Shown one piece after another: positions 56,985-64,000 of a stretch of 64,000 nt of DNA. Both the position numbers and the translations under genes were made by a program. Source of the stretch: Amycolatopsis sp. NBC_01480 (GTDB lineage Bacteria > Actinomycetota > Actinomycetes > Mycobacteriales > Pseudonocardiaceae); the NCBI RefSeq assembly GCF_036227205.1, contig NZ_CP109442.1:4030001-4094000 (forward strand), written 5' to 3'. Position 1 is the stretch's first letter, and each line of letters opens with the position of its first letter. The notes beneath the pieces were generated by a model. The model worked only from the letters and a program-made list of their open reading frames with translations, was not told where the DNA came from and ran no database searches.

Positions 56985-58790
56985 TCAGGCGCCGTCGTCG
57001 GTGATCTTCCCGTCGTCCCCGAAAGTGAGCGTGCGCTGCTCGGTGGACTTGCTGCCGTCGGTGTGGGTCACCTCGACGGTGTTCACCGTGACGTCGCGGT
57101 CCGGGTCGATGGTCACCTTCTTGACCTCGAAGTACGCGACGTCGGAGTACCGCTGGCGCAGGCCGCTGGCGCCCTGGTCGTGCAGGTCGCCGGAGGTGAC
57201 GGCCGCGGCCTGGCTCGGGTCGGTGGTCACGGTGTTGAAGAACTTCTCCGAGTTGTCGCCCATTTTCTTGGTGGCCGCCGGGGTCTTGTAGTAGACCTGC
57301 GGCTCGGTCTCGCGGGGAGCCGGCGTGACCGGCGGCTTCCGCGGCGGGTGCGAGGGCGAGCCGGTGGTGACCGGGCCGGACGAGGAGCCGCCGGTCACCG
57401 GGTCGGCCGAGGTCGTGTCGTCGCTCGTGGCGCCGCTGTTGCCGGCCGCCTCGGGTTGCGTGCGCGGGTCGTCCGCGGCGGTGTCCTGGCGGCTGCTGGT
57501 GGCGCTGTCGTGCGTCTCGCCGGCCTTGCCGCCGTGGTGGCCGCCGGTGGGGGAGTCGGGGATGAACAGCGGGTTGCCGCCGTTCTGCCGCCCGGGCCAG
57601 CCCCCGCCCAGCGCCTCCGTGGTCGTGGTGGTGGTCGGCCCGCCGACCAGGAACGTCCCGGCGAACAGCAGCCCCACGACCACCGCGCCCGATGCGCCGG
57701 TGGCGAACCAGGCCGCCTTGCGCCAGGACTTCGGCGGGGTCACCGACGCCGGCACCGAGCCGAGGTCGAACGTCCCCAGCCCGTCGACGGCCGGGGCGGC
57801 GTACACCCGGACCTCGTCTTCTTCGCGCTGACGTGGTCGCACGGCCGGGGTCCGCAGCGTGACGCGCTGCCGCCGCGGGGGTTCGGCGGGGCTCTCTGCG
57901 GCCTCATCGGCCTCGTCGTCGAAGGGCAGGAGTTCTTCGTCGTCCTCGGCCCACTGGGACTTCGGCTCGTCGGTCTGGCGCTGCAGCGAAGCAGCGGTGG
58001 CGGCGACGCGCTCCCGCCGGCTTCGCGGAGTGGGCTCACCCGGCAGCCGGCCGGACGCCGGCGCCGACCCGAAGTCGACCCGCTCCCGCCGTGCCGGGGC
58101 CACGGCGTCGTCCGGCTCCGCGAGTCGCTGCGGCTGGGGCAGTTCGAACGCCCCGGACCGCTGCGGCGGCCGGAACGCCGCGTCGGCGTCTTCCGCGACG
58201 GCCGTGCCGGACTGGTGCTGCTGGGGGAAACCCTGCGCGGCCGGGGGCCGGAAGGCCTCGTCATCGCGGCGATGCGGGTGCTGCGACGGGAAAGTGCTGT
58301 CCCCGCGCGGGTTCTGCGGCCGGAAGGCCTCGTCACCCTGCGGCAGCACACCGGTAGCGCGCGAGACCGGCGGACGGAACGCCGCATCGGCCTGGGGCAG
58401 CACACCGGCGTCGCGGCGTGCGGCCACCGGACGGAAGGCATCGGCGACGGCTGCCCGGGTGGGGTTCTGGGGCTGGGGCAGCGGGGCGGCCAGGAAGTCA
58501 GGCCGGGCCTGCGGGAGCGTTCCGCGCGCGGCGGGGAACGCCGCCTGCTGCTCGGCGCGAGGAGGGGGGAAGGCCGCCTGCTGCTCGGCGCGCGGAGGGG
58601 GGAAGGCCCCGACGGCCGGCGGGTCGATCTTGTCCGGTCCGGGGCGGTGCCGGTGGTTCCCGGCGGCGCGACGCGGCACGACGGGCGTCCAGGCGTCCGG
58701 CCCGTGCGGCCGGTGGCGGCCCGGCATCGTGACCTCGGCCGCCGCCAGGCTGTCCGGGTGGCTCGGCCCGCCCATCGTGTTTCCCGTCAT
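56985..58790 (-). CDS. Large single-pass membrane protein with AFRPP-type repeats
   Basis: A 601-residue protein. The N-terminal cytoplasmic part has two FPPPRAEQQAA units and several DxAFRPP units (about residues 60-210). A charged region (WAEDDEELLPFDDEADEAA) follows, then a helix (about 375-395), a Ser/Thr/Gly-rich spacer with HHGGKAGETH, and a C-terminal domain with KVTIDPDRDVTVNTVEVTH. The pattern parallels the gene at 55800. Repeats and Thr-rich parts could be substrates of the adjacent kinase; this is inference. Confidence 0.75.
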   Translation of the reverse strand: MTGNTMGGPSHPDSLAAAEVTMPGRHRPHGPDAWTPVVPRRAAGNHRHRPGPDKIDPPAVGAFPPPRAEQQAAFPPPRAEQQAAFPAARGTLPQARPDFLAAPLPQPQNPTRAAVADAFRPVAARRDAGVLPQADAAFRPPVSRATGVLPQGDEAFRPQNPRGDSTFPSQHPHRRDDEAFRPPAAQGFPQQHQSGTAVAEDADAAFRPPQRSGAFELPQPQRLAEPDDAVAPARRERVDFGSAPASGRLPGEPTPRSRRERVAATAASLQRQTDEPKSQWAEDDEELLPFDDEADEAAESPAEPPRRQRVTLRTPAVRPRQREEDEVRVYAAPAVDGLGTFDLGSVPASVTPPKSWRKAAWFATGASGAVVVGLLFAGTFLVGGPTTTTTTEALGGGWPGRQNGGNPLFIPDSPTGGHHGGKAGETHDSATSSRQDTAADDPRTQPEAAGNSGATSDDTTSADPVTGGSSSGPVTTGSPSHPPRKPPVTPAPRETEPQVYYKTPAATKKMGDNSEKFFNTVTTDPSQAAAVTSGDLHDQGASGLRQRYSDVAYFEVKKVTIDPDRDVTVNTVEVTHTDGSKSTEQRTLTFGDDGKITDDGA

Positions 58791-59126
58791 GCCCGTCCGA
58801 CCCTTCCCCGGTGTGGCCGTGACGGAGTCCGCGCCTCGGTTAAGCCGAACGGAGCAGGGGCGCCGACGGAGTCACTTGCTTCCACACTTGCGGACTCCCG
58901 AGCATCTGCACGCGCATCCGGCAGAGGGCGCACGGCGCCGCAGCTGCCGCGCGTCCAGGGGCCGGATCCCGACCCAGACGCAAGGGTCCTCACGGGCCCA
59001 ACAGTAAAAGACCCCATGGGCGAAAGTCTCGGGGCAAAGTGCAACTTGCACAGGTTTCACCCTGTCGGGCGCGGCCAAATGGGCGTGGCTCACGCTACGC
59101 AGTGCTATCAGCGCAGGTCGCGCTGG
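58791..59126. other. Intergenic region upstream of the AFRPP-repeat gene
   Basis: 336 bp without a supported gene. It holds a perfect 13-bp palindrome, GTGCAACTTGCAC (59039-59051), of unknown meaning, and the mildly AT-rich CCAACAGTAAAAGACCCC nearby. Confidence 0.5.
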
Positions 59127-59432
59127 TCACCCTCCGCTGCGGTACTTCGTCTGGGTCGACTGAAGGGACTTCATGGCCACCGCACCACTACCCGCGGCAA
59201 TGATGATGGCGAGGATGTCGAGGGTGGTTCCCCCACTCGTGAGGAGCCAGGCCAGCAGTGATGCCGCAGTGGTACCACCGGCGACCGCCCAGCGACTCCG
59301 GACGTACTGCGCGACCGGCGCCCCGCCGGCCCGCTTACCCGCCGCATTGTTCAGCAGCGCCAAGTAACCCACGTGGCCCAGTGCTGCCAGCACGCTCGCG
59401 ATGGCGATGATGACGGCGATGACGTTAATCAT
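59127..59432 (-). CDS. Small membrane protein, function unknown
   Basis: A 101-residue protein with three hydrophobic stretches (VIAVIIAIASVLAALGHVGY, TTAASLLAWLLTSG, LDILAIIIAAGSGAVAM) and a short basic tail. No family was recognised. The ribosome-binding site is weak. Confidence 0.6.
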   Translation of the reverse strand: MINVIAVIIAIASVLAALGHVGYLALLNNAAGKRAGGAPVAQYVRSRWAVAGGTTAASLLAWLLTSGGTTLDILAIIIAAGSGAVAMKSLQSTQTKYRSGG

Positions 59433-59495
59433 GGGGCCAGTCTGCCCGTTTTCCCGGCCGCGTGAATCGGGGAAGTCCCCGATGCCACCCGAAAT

Positions 59496-59792
59496 TCACC
59501 GGCCCAGCCGCCCGCGGCCCAGGTTCAGCAGCGCCATCGCCAGCTGACGGCCTTCCGGGCCGAGCTCGCGGTAGCGGGCCAGCACGTCCATCTCGCGGTT
59601 GTAGACGATCCTCGTGCCGCCGGCGGCCATCCGGGCGGCGCCGACCGTCTTCGACACCTCGACGCGGCGTTTGACCAGCCGCAGGATCTCGGCGTCGAGC
59701 CAGTCGATCTCCTTGCGGAGCGAGGCGATGTCCTCGCCCGCCGTGGTGTTCTCGGCGGGCTGTCCGTCGGCGTTCTGCGTATGCGCGTTCAT
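59496..59792 (-). CDS. Chorismate mutase, AroQ type
   Basis: A 98-residue all-helical enzyme that turns chorismate into prephenate for Phe/Tyr. It shows LRKEIDWLDAEILRLVKRRVEV, GAARMAAGG and a conserved late stretch LARYRELGPEG, and has the size of the intracellular mycobacterial enzyme. ATG at 59792 follows GAGAGG; the frame stays open upstream in a structured leader. Nearness to pcrA matches the mycobacterial Rv0948c-uvrD1 pair. Confidence 0.88.
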   Translation of the reverse strand: MNAHTQNADGQPAENTTAGEDIASLRKEIDWLDAEILRLVKRRVEVSKTVGAARMAAGGTRIVYNREMDVLARYRELGPEGRQLAMALLNLGRGRLGR

Positions 59793-59935
59793 CGGGACCT
59801 CTCTGAAGTCCGGACTCCCAGCGGGCCCCTGGGACGGCGAAAGCCCCGGGTCCGTGGACTCCGGGGCTGCGGGTGATGGCGGGTGGGGCACTACGCGATC
59901 ACGGGAGCCGGAGTCCGGGTCCCGTAAAAAAATCG
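59793..59935 (-). promoter_or_regulatory. Structured leader of the chorismate mutase gene
   Basis: Read on the minus strand, three segments can form hairpins: CGGGACCCGGACTCCGGCTC..., GCCCCGG...CCGGGGC and AGTCCGGACT. GGACTCCGG of the first can instead pair with CCGGAGTCC of the second (nine bases), so exclusive structures are possible. It starts after a run of seven T. No aromatic-rich leader peptide was found. Confidence 0.35.
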
Positions 59936-59957
59936 CTCGCTGTAGTGCCGCACCCGA

Positions 59958-60386
59958 TCAGTATGGCACAGGCGCGCCGCGTCCCCGCCGGCTCGCGCCC
60001 CGGAACGCACGCACGCGCGCGTGCACGAGAACGCTGATGAAGAGCCAGAACATCGGCATCGCCGGCCAGAAGAATTCGGCCCCGGACACCGCCCAGCGCA
60101 CGATCAGCAGCACCGCGAGCGCCACCACGATCCCGAGGTGGATCCGCAACGCCGGGCTTCGCAGCGCTTCGCGGGCGAACGGCCTTCGCTCGGGCTGCGG
60201 CCGCGGGAGGTCGGTGGTGAGCTCGCCGAGCTCGTCGGTGAAACGGGTCGCGTAGACCGTGCTCAGCCGGTCTTCGACCTCCTCCAGGGTGAGGCGTCCT
60301 TCAGCGCCGGCAGCCTGGATCGTCGCGGCGACGCGCTCTCGGTCGTCGTCGGAAGCCCTGAGGCGGGCGGGAATCTTGTCGTCCAT
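59958..60386 (-). CDS. DUF1707 membrane protein
   Basis: A 142-residue protein with the DUF1707 N-terminal domain (LRASDDDRERVAATIQAAGA, LTLEEVEDRLSTVYATR, DLPRP). A basic stretch and two membrane helices (LGIVVALAVLLIVRWAV, AMPMFWLFISVLVHARV) follow. DUF1707 is an actinobacterial cytoplasmic domain of unknown role. It diverges from pcrA. Confidence 0.87.
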   Translation of the reverse strand: MDDKIPARLRASDDDRERVAATIQAAGAEGRLTLEEVEDRLSTVYATRFTDELGELTTDLPRPQPERRPFAREALRSPALRIHLGIVVALAVLLIVRWAVSGAEFFWPAMPMFWLFISVLVHARVRAFRGASRRGRGAPVPY

Positions 60387-60520
60387 ACCGTTCGATGCTC
60401 CGCCGCGCGCGGCCTCCGCGCGTCGGTCGCCAGGCGGCACCGCGGCGTACGTTCAGAAGCGCAGCCCGCGGCTGTGGCTGTTGAATACCTGTCGTACCCC
60501 AGGGGTAGCGTGGACAGACG

Positions 60521-62941
60521 ATGGACACCCTCTTCGATCTCCCCGCCGAAAAGCCCTCCACCGCCCGGAACGGGGCGGGCGACCTGCTCGAGGACCTCAA
60601 TCCCGCGCAGCGCGAGGCCGTCAGCCACGCGGGCGGCCCGCTGCTCGTCGTCGCCGGCGCGGGCTCGGGCAAGACCCGGGTGCTGACCCGCCGGATCGCG
60701 TACCTGCTGGGGCAGCGGGGCGTGCACCCCGGCGAGATCATGGCGATCACGTTCACCAACAAGGCCGCGGCCGAGATGCGCGAGCGCGTCGCGGCGCTCG
60801 TGGGCCGCCGGGCCAACGCGATGTGGGTGTCCACCTTCCACTCCATGTGCGTGCGGATCCTGCGCCGCGAGGCGAAGACGCTGGACATGTCGTCGAGCTT
60901 CTCCATCTACGACTCCGACGACACCAAGCGGCTGATCACGCTCGTCGCGCGGGACCTGGACATCGACCCGAAGAAGTACGCCGCGCGCACGCTCGCGGTG
61001 AACATCTCGAACCTGAAGAACGAGCTGGTCGGCCCGGAGGACGCGGCGGCGAACGCGGCGAACGACCTCGAGCGCCGCGTGGCCGAGGTGTACGGCGAGT
61101 ACCAGCGCCGGCTCGACCAGGCCAACGCGTTCGACTTCGACGACCTGATCATGCGCACGGTGTCGCTGCTGCAGGCGTTCCCGGACGTGGCCGAGTACTA
61201 CCGGCGCCGGTTCCGCCACGTACTCGTCGACGAGTACCAGGACACGAACCACGCGCAGTACACCCTGGTGCGAGTGCTGGCGGGCACCGAGGCGAGCGAC
61301 TCCGGCATCCCGCCGGCCGAGCTGTGCGTGGTCGGCGACGCGGACCAGTCCATCTACGCGTTCCGCGGCGCCACGATCCGCAACATCGAGGAGTTCGAGC
61401 GCGACTTCCCCAACGCGCACACCATCCTGCTGGAGCAGAACTACCGGTCCACGCAGACGATCCTGTCCGCGGCGAACGCGGTGATCGCGCGCAACCCGAA
61501 CCGGCGCGCGAAGCGGCTGTGGACCGATTCCGGCGACGGCGAGAAGATCGTCGGCTACGTCTCGGACAACGACCACGACGAGGCGGCGTTCGTCGCGGGG
61601 GAGATCGACGCGCTGGCGGAGAAGGGCGAGGCGGACTACTCCGACATCGCCGTCTTCTACCGCACCAACAACCAGTCGCGGGTATTCGAGGAGATCTTCA
61701 TCCGCCTCGGCCTGCCGTACAAGGTCGTCGGCGGCGTGCGGTTCTACGAGCGGCGCGAGGTCCGGGACATGCTGGCGTACCTGCGGGTGCTGGCGAACCC
61801 GGACGACACGGTCAGCCTGCGCCGCATCCTGAACGTCCCGAAGCGCGGCATCGGCGACCGCGCCGAGGCCGTCGTCGCGACACACGCGGAGCGCGAGCGG
61901 ATCTCCTTCGCGGCCGCGTTGCGCGACGCCGTCGAAGGCAAGGTGGCGCTGCTGAACCCGCGCTCTGCCAAGGCGATCACCGGGTTTGTGTCGCTGCTCG
62001 ACGACTTGGGCGAGGTCGCCGCCTCCGGCGCGGAGGTGCACGACCTGCTGGAGTCCGTGCTGGAGCGCACGGGCTACCGCGCGGAGCTCGAGGAGTCGGA
62101 CGACCCGCAGGACGCTTCGCGGGTGGAGAACCTGACCGAGCTCGTCACCGTGGCCCGGGAGTTCACCGAGTTCACCGCCGAGGTCACCCAGGACGAGAAC
62201 GCCGAGCTGGTGCTGGACGACGGCGTCCCGGCTCCCGGCTCGCTGCCCGCGTTCCTGGAGCGGGTGTCGCTGGTCGCGGACGCCGACTCGATCCCGGCCG
62301 CGGACGGCGGCGAGGAGGGCGACGGCGGCGCGGGCGTGGTCACGCTGATGACCGTGCACACCGCGAAGGGCCTGGAGTACCCGGTGGTGTTCTGCACCGG
62401 CTGGGAGGACGGCGTCTTCCCGCACATGCGCGCGCTCGGCGACCCGACGGAGCTGGCGGAGGAGCGGCGCCTCGCGTACGTCGCGATCACGCGCGCGCGG
62501 GAGAGGCTGTACGTCTCGCGCGCCCTGGTGCGGTCGGCGTGGGGGCAGCCGCAGATGAACCCGGCCTCCCGCTTCCTCGACGAGCTGCCGCCGGACCTGG
62601 TCGACTGGCGGCGCTTGGAGCCCTCGTCCCCGGGCTTCGGGAACTTCGGCTCGTCCTCGGGCTCGTCGTCCTCGGGCCCGCGCGCGGCGACCACCTGGGG
62701 CCGCCGGTCCCCGTCTTCGTCCTCGTCCACCTCGTCCACGTCGCCGTTCGGCAAGGCGTGGAAGGACACGGTGGCCCTGAAGCTGGACGTCGGCGACCGC
62801 GTGAGCCACGACAAGTACGGCCTCGGCACAGTGGTCTCGTGCGACGGCGTCGGCCCCCGCTCCACGGCGACCATCGACTTCGGCGCCTCGGGCAAGGTCC
62901 GGCTGATGCTGATCGGCAGCGTGCCGATGGTGAAGCTCTAG
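60521..62941 (+). CDS. pcrA: ATP-dependent DNA helicase PcrA/UvrD1
   Basis: An 806-residue superfamily 1 helicase. Motif I VVAGAGSGKTRVLTRR, Ia TFTNKAAAEMRER, II LVDEYQDTN, III VVGDADQSIYAFRGA, IV LLEQNYRST, V LMTVHTAKGLEYPVVF and VI RRLAYVAITRARERL are all present. A Ser-rich linker (about residues 700-745) precedes a C-terminal Tudor-like domain (GDRVSHDKYGLGTVVS) that in UvrD/PcrA binds RNA polymerase. It works in repair and transcription-coupled processes. ATG at 60521 has only a distant AGGGGT. Confidence 0.96.
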   Translation: MDTLFDLPAEKPSTARNGAGDLLEDLNPAQREAVSHAGGPLLVVAGAGSGKTRVLTRRIAYLLGQRGVHPGEIMAITFTNKAAAEMRERVAALVGRRANAMWVSTFHSMCVRILRREAKTLDMSSSFSIYDSDDTKRLITLVARDLDIDPKKYAARTLAVNISNLKNELVGPEDAAANAANDLERRVAEVYGEYQRRLDQANAFDFDDLIMRTVSLLQAFPDVAEYYRRRFRHVLVDEYQDTNHAQYTLVRVLAGTEASDSGIPPAELCVVGDADQSIYAFRGATIRNIEEFERDFPNAHTILLEQNYRSTQTILSAANAVIARNPNRRAKRLWTDSGDGEKIVGYVSDNDHDEAAFVAGEIDALAEKGEADYSDIAVFYRTNNQSRVFEEIFIRLGLPYKVVGGVRFYERREVRDMLAYLRVLANPDDTVSLRRILNVPKRGIGDRAEAVVATHAERERISFAAALRDAVEGKVALLNPRSAKAITGFVSLLDDLGEVAASGAEVHDLLESVLERTGYRAELEESDDPQDASRVENLTELVTVAREFTEFTAEVTQDENAELVLDDGVPAPGSLPAFLERVSLVADADSIPAADGGEEGDGGAGVVTLMTVHTAKGLEYPVVFCTGWEDGVFPHMRALGDPTELAEERRLAYVAITRARERLYVSRALVRSAWGQPQMNPASRFLDELPPDLVDWRRLEPSSPGFGNFGSSSGSSSSGPRAATTWGRRSPSSSSSTSSTSPFGKAWKDTVALKLDVGDRVSHDKYGLGTVVSCDGVGPRSTATIDFGASGKVRLMLIGSVPMVKL

Positions 62942-63029
62942 CGCTTTTTGCCCCTGGCGGCGGGTTTCTGCTCGTGGTGGCTCTGCCGGCGGCGTTTTTT
63001 GTCGGACCCCTCCACTAACCTCGAGTCAG

Positions 63030-63045
63030 TCGAACACAAGTTCGA
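63030..63045 (+). promoter_or_regulatory. SOS box (LexA operator)
   Basis: TCGAACACAAGTTCGA is a perfect inverted repeat (TCGAAC-N4-GTTCGA) and matches the actinobacterial LexA consensus. Symmetry extends one more base pair on each side or further (AGTCGAAC/GTTCGACT). It lies about 10 bp before a TAGGCT -10-like element and 58 bp before the next start. Confidence 0.85.
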
Positions 63046-63103
63046 CTTGATGGGGTAGGCTGGTGCTCGCGCCGGCACCCCTGGGGAGGGGGAGACGAGG
63101 GGT

Positions 63104-63547
63104 GTGGACGCGATCTTGTTTGGTGTCCTGGCCGGTGGGGTACAGGAGTATTTGCAGGGAGTCGTGGGGACGGCTCAGGACCAGCGTCGGGGTGGCGCCG
63201 GTCCAGGGGAAGCACCGAGATTGGCCGCGGCTTGGCGCGCACTGCTCCGCCAACACGACCTGGCCGCCGACGGCCACTGCCAGACCTGCGGCCGGGGCCG
63301 ATGGACGAGACGGTCGGTTCTGGCCCGCTCTTCTTTCACCAACTCGCCTTTGGGCCATTCGCCGTTTGGCCACTCGTCTCCGGACCACTCGTCGTCGGAC
63401 CACTCAAGCCAGGTTTGTTCTGACTTGGACCGCCCGAACCCGGTCGGCTCGAGCTGGTGGCCACTGCGGCGACGGAGCGACCTGTGCACCGTCTGGCAAG
63501 TGGCTGTCGCGTACTTCATCCGACGGCTGCCGACCGGGGAGCGCTAA
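63104..63547 (+). CDS. Small Cys-containing protein under a LexA box, function unknown
   Basis: A 147-residue protein starting at GTG after GGGGAGGGGGAGACGAGG. LAAAWRALLRQHDLAADGHC, QTCGRGR and DLCTVWQVAVAYFIRRL frame a low-complexity middle with HS-repeats (GHSPFGHSSPDHSSSDHSS). The C-x2-C pair with a later Cys could bind zinc. I recall similar small WRALL...C-x2-C...CxVWQ proteins in related genomes but no function. The SOS box suggests damage induction. Confidence 0.65.
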   Translation: MDAILFGVLAGGVQEYLQGVVGTAQDQRRGGAGPGEAPRLAAAWRALLRQHDLAADGHCQTCGRGRWTRRSVLARSSFTNSPLGHSPFGHSSPDHSSSDHSSQVCSDLDRPNPVGSSWWPLRRRSDLCTVWQVAVAYFIRRLPTGER

Positions 63548-64000
63548 CGAGGCCCCGAGCCCGGACAAGTGGCAGATCGTGGCTCTGCGGCCGTTTGAGC
63601 CGGTTTTCGCGCGGCCCGTGAAAAGCGAGCCGCCGCAACGACGATTGCTCAGCCCAAGCGACCCCCAGCGACGGCATCCGACACCGAGGGCCCCGCGACG
63701 CCAGCACAGCTCACGGACCTACGAGGCCGAACCGCGGTATCCGGCACCGAGCGCCCCGCGACGCCAGCACAGCCCATGGACACACGAGCACCCACGGCGC
63801 CAGATGCCTGAGGCAGGCGAGCCGTCGTCATGGCAGGCAGAGCGGCCGCAATGGTTGACCGGTGCTGTTCCTGTCGGATTTGCCTGTGCCGCAACCAGGA
63901 CCGCCGGATTTGCCTGCGCCCCGGTCGGGGCTGCCTGTACAGCAACCGGGGCTGCCTGCGTGGCTGCCCTGCCTGCCGGATTCGCCTGCGCAGCAAGCGG
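63548..64000. other. Repeat-rich window end without an assigned gene
   Basis: No frame is convincing. 63865-64000 is composed of imperfect repeats around GGATTTGCCTG and GGGCTGCCTG; they read as QANPxxxAAQA-like repeats on the minus strand and as DLPxP-like repeats on the plus strand, and may be the edge of a low-complexity gene beyond the window. 63673-63780 holds a separate two-copy repeat. Confidence 0.5.
63673..63780. repeat. Two-copy direct repeat of about 45 bp
   Basis: Copies at 63673-63717 and 63736-63780 share GCACCGAG/GACACCGAG and the exact run CCCCGCGACGCCAGCACAGC, offset 63 bp. Confidence 0.75.

Noticed and set aside
59793..59935. T-box or aromatic attenuator leader peptide
   Set aside because: No T-box core and no short frame rich in Phe, Tyr or Trp codons; only generic hairpins.
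63649..63996. Minus-strand 115-codon frame at the window end
   Set aside because: Composition follows the DNA repeats, no family is recognisable and the region cannot be judged without sequence beyond the edge.

Overview
This 64 kb window is chromosomal DNA from a high-GC actinomycete. GTG starts, GGAGG ribosome-binding sites, stop/start overlaps of the GTGA or ATGA type and very high third-position GC run throughout. Gene order follows two mycobacterial and streptomycete core blocks: nnrD - alr - hydrolase - tsaE - tsaB - rimI - tsaD - groES - groEL1 - whiB3/whiD - bldM - sigD/shbA - rsdA - DUF5319 - guaB - guaB3 - choD-like - guaA, and later chorismate mutase - pcrA. Four dispersed palindrome families, a matB/accDA cassette and the secreted-protein set suggest Pseudonocardiaceae, most likely Amycolatopsis; that assignment is inferred from memory of such genomes, not from a search. 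No rRNA, tRNA, insertion sequence, prophage or CRISPR array was seen.

Layout. 0-6.6 kb: end of nnrD, a DeoR regulator with xylulokinase and a lone sugar-ABC ATPase, then alr, a hydrolase and tsaE. 6.6-10.3 kb (minus): a cyclase-like toroid protein, a fused acyl-CoA carboxyltransferase and matB, splitting tsaE from tsaB-rimI-tsaD. 12.7-19.2 kb: wecB, then a surface-protein locus (a 59-residue protein that is almost only an LAxTG sorting signal, a choice-of-anchor-P-like protein, an exosortase and a glycosyltransferase), then a two-domain amidase. 19.4-22.2 kb: a Phd/RelE toxin-antitoxin pair with a TGTACA operator, then CIRCE-groES-groEL1. 22.5-31.7 kb: developmental and stress regulators (WhiB3/WhiD, a MerR protein, a BldM homologue without the phospho-acceptor Asp, SigD/ShbA and its anti-sigma factor) and purine genes guaB and guaB3.

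31.8-42.3 kb: ChoD-like oxidase, a mycothiol-dependent-isomerase-like protein, a BBE-type flavoprotein, aldehyde and alcohol dehydrogenases, a rhomboid-like protein, a DinB protein, guaA and a multiply frameshifted GIDE-domain pseudogene. 42.3-50.7 kb: a PspC membrane protein and a PspC-histidine kinase/LuxR regulator pair, separated by a type-VII-substrate-like operon and two phage-like lysins, each with a strong in-frame internal start. 50.8-59.4 kb: EamA exporter/LysR pair, a serine/threonine kinase beside a degenerate kinase, and single-pass membrane proteins. 59.5-63.5 kb: chorismate mutase, a DUF1707 protein, pcrA/uvrD1 and a small Cys-containing protein behind a perfect SOS box.

Recurrent themes are intergenic palindromes that also supply stop codons or C-terminal residues to neighbouring genes, cell-envelope remodelling functions, and accessory cassettes placed between conserved core genes.
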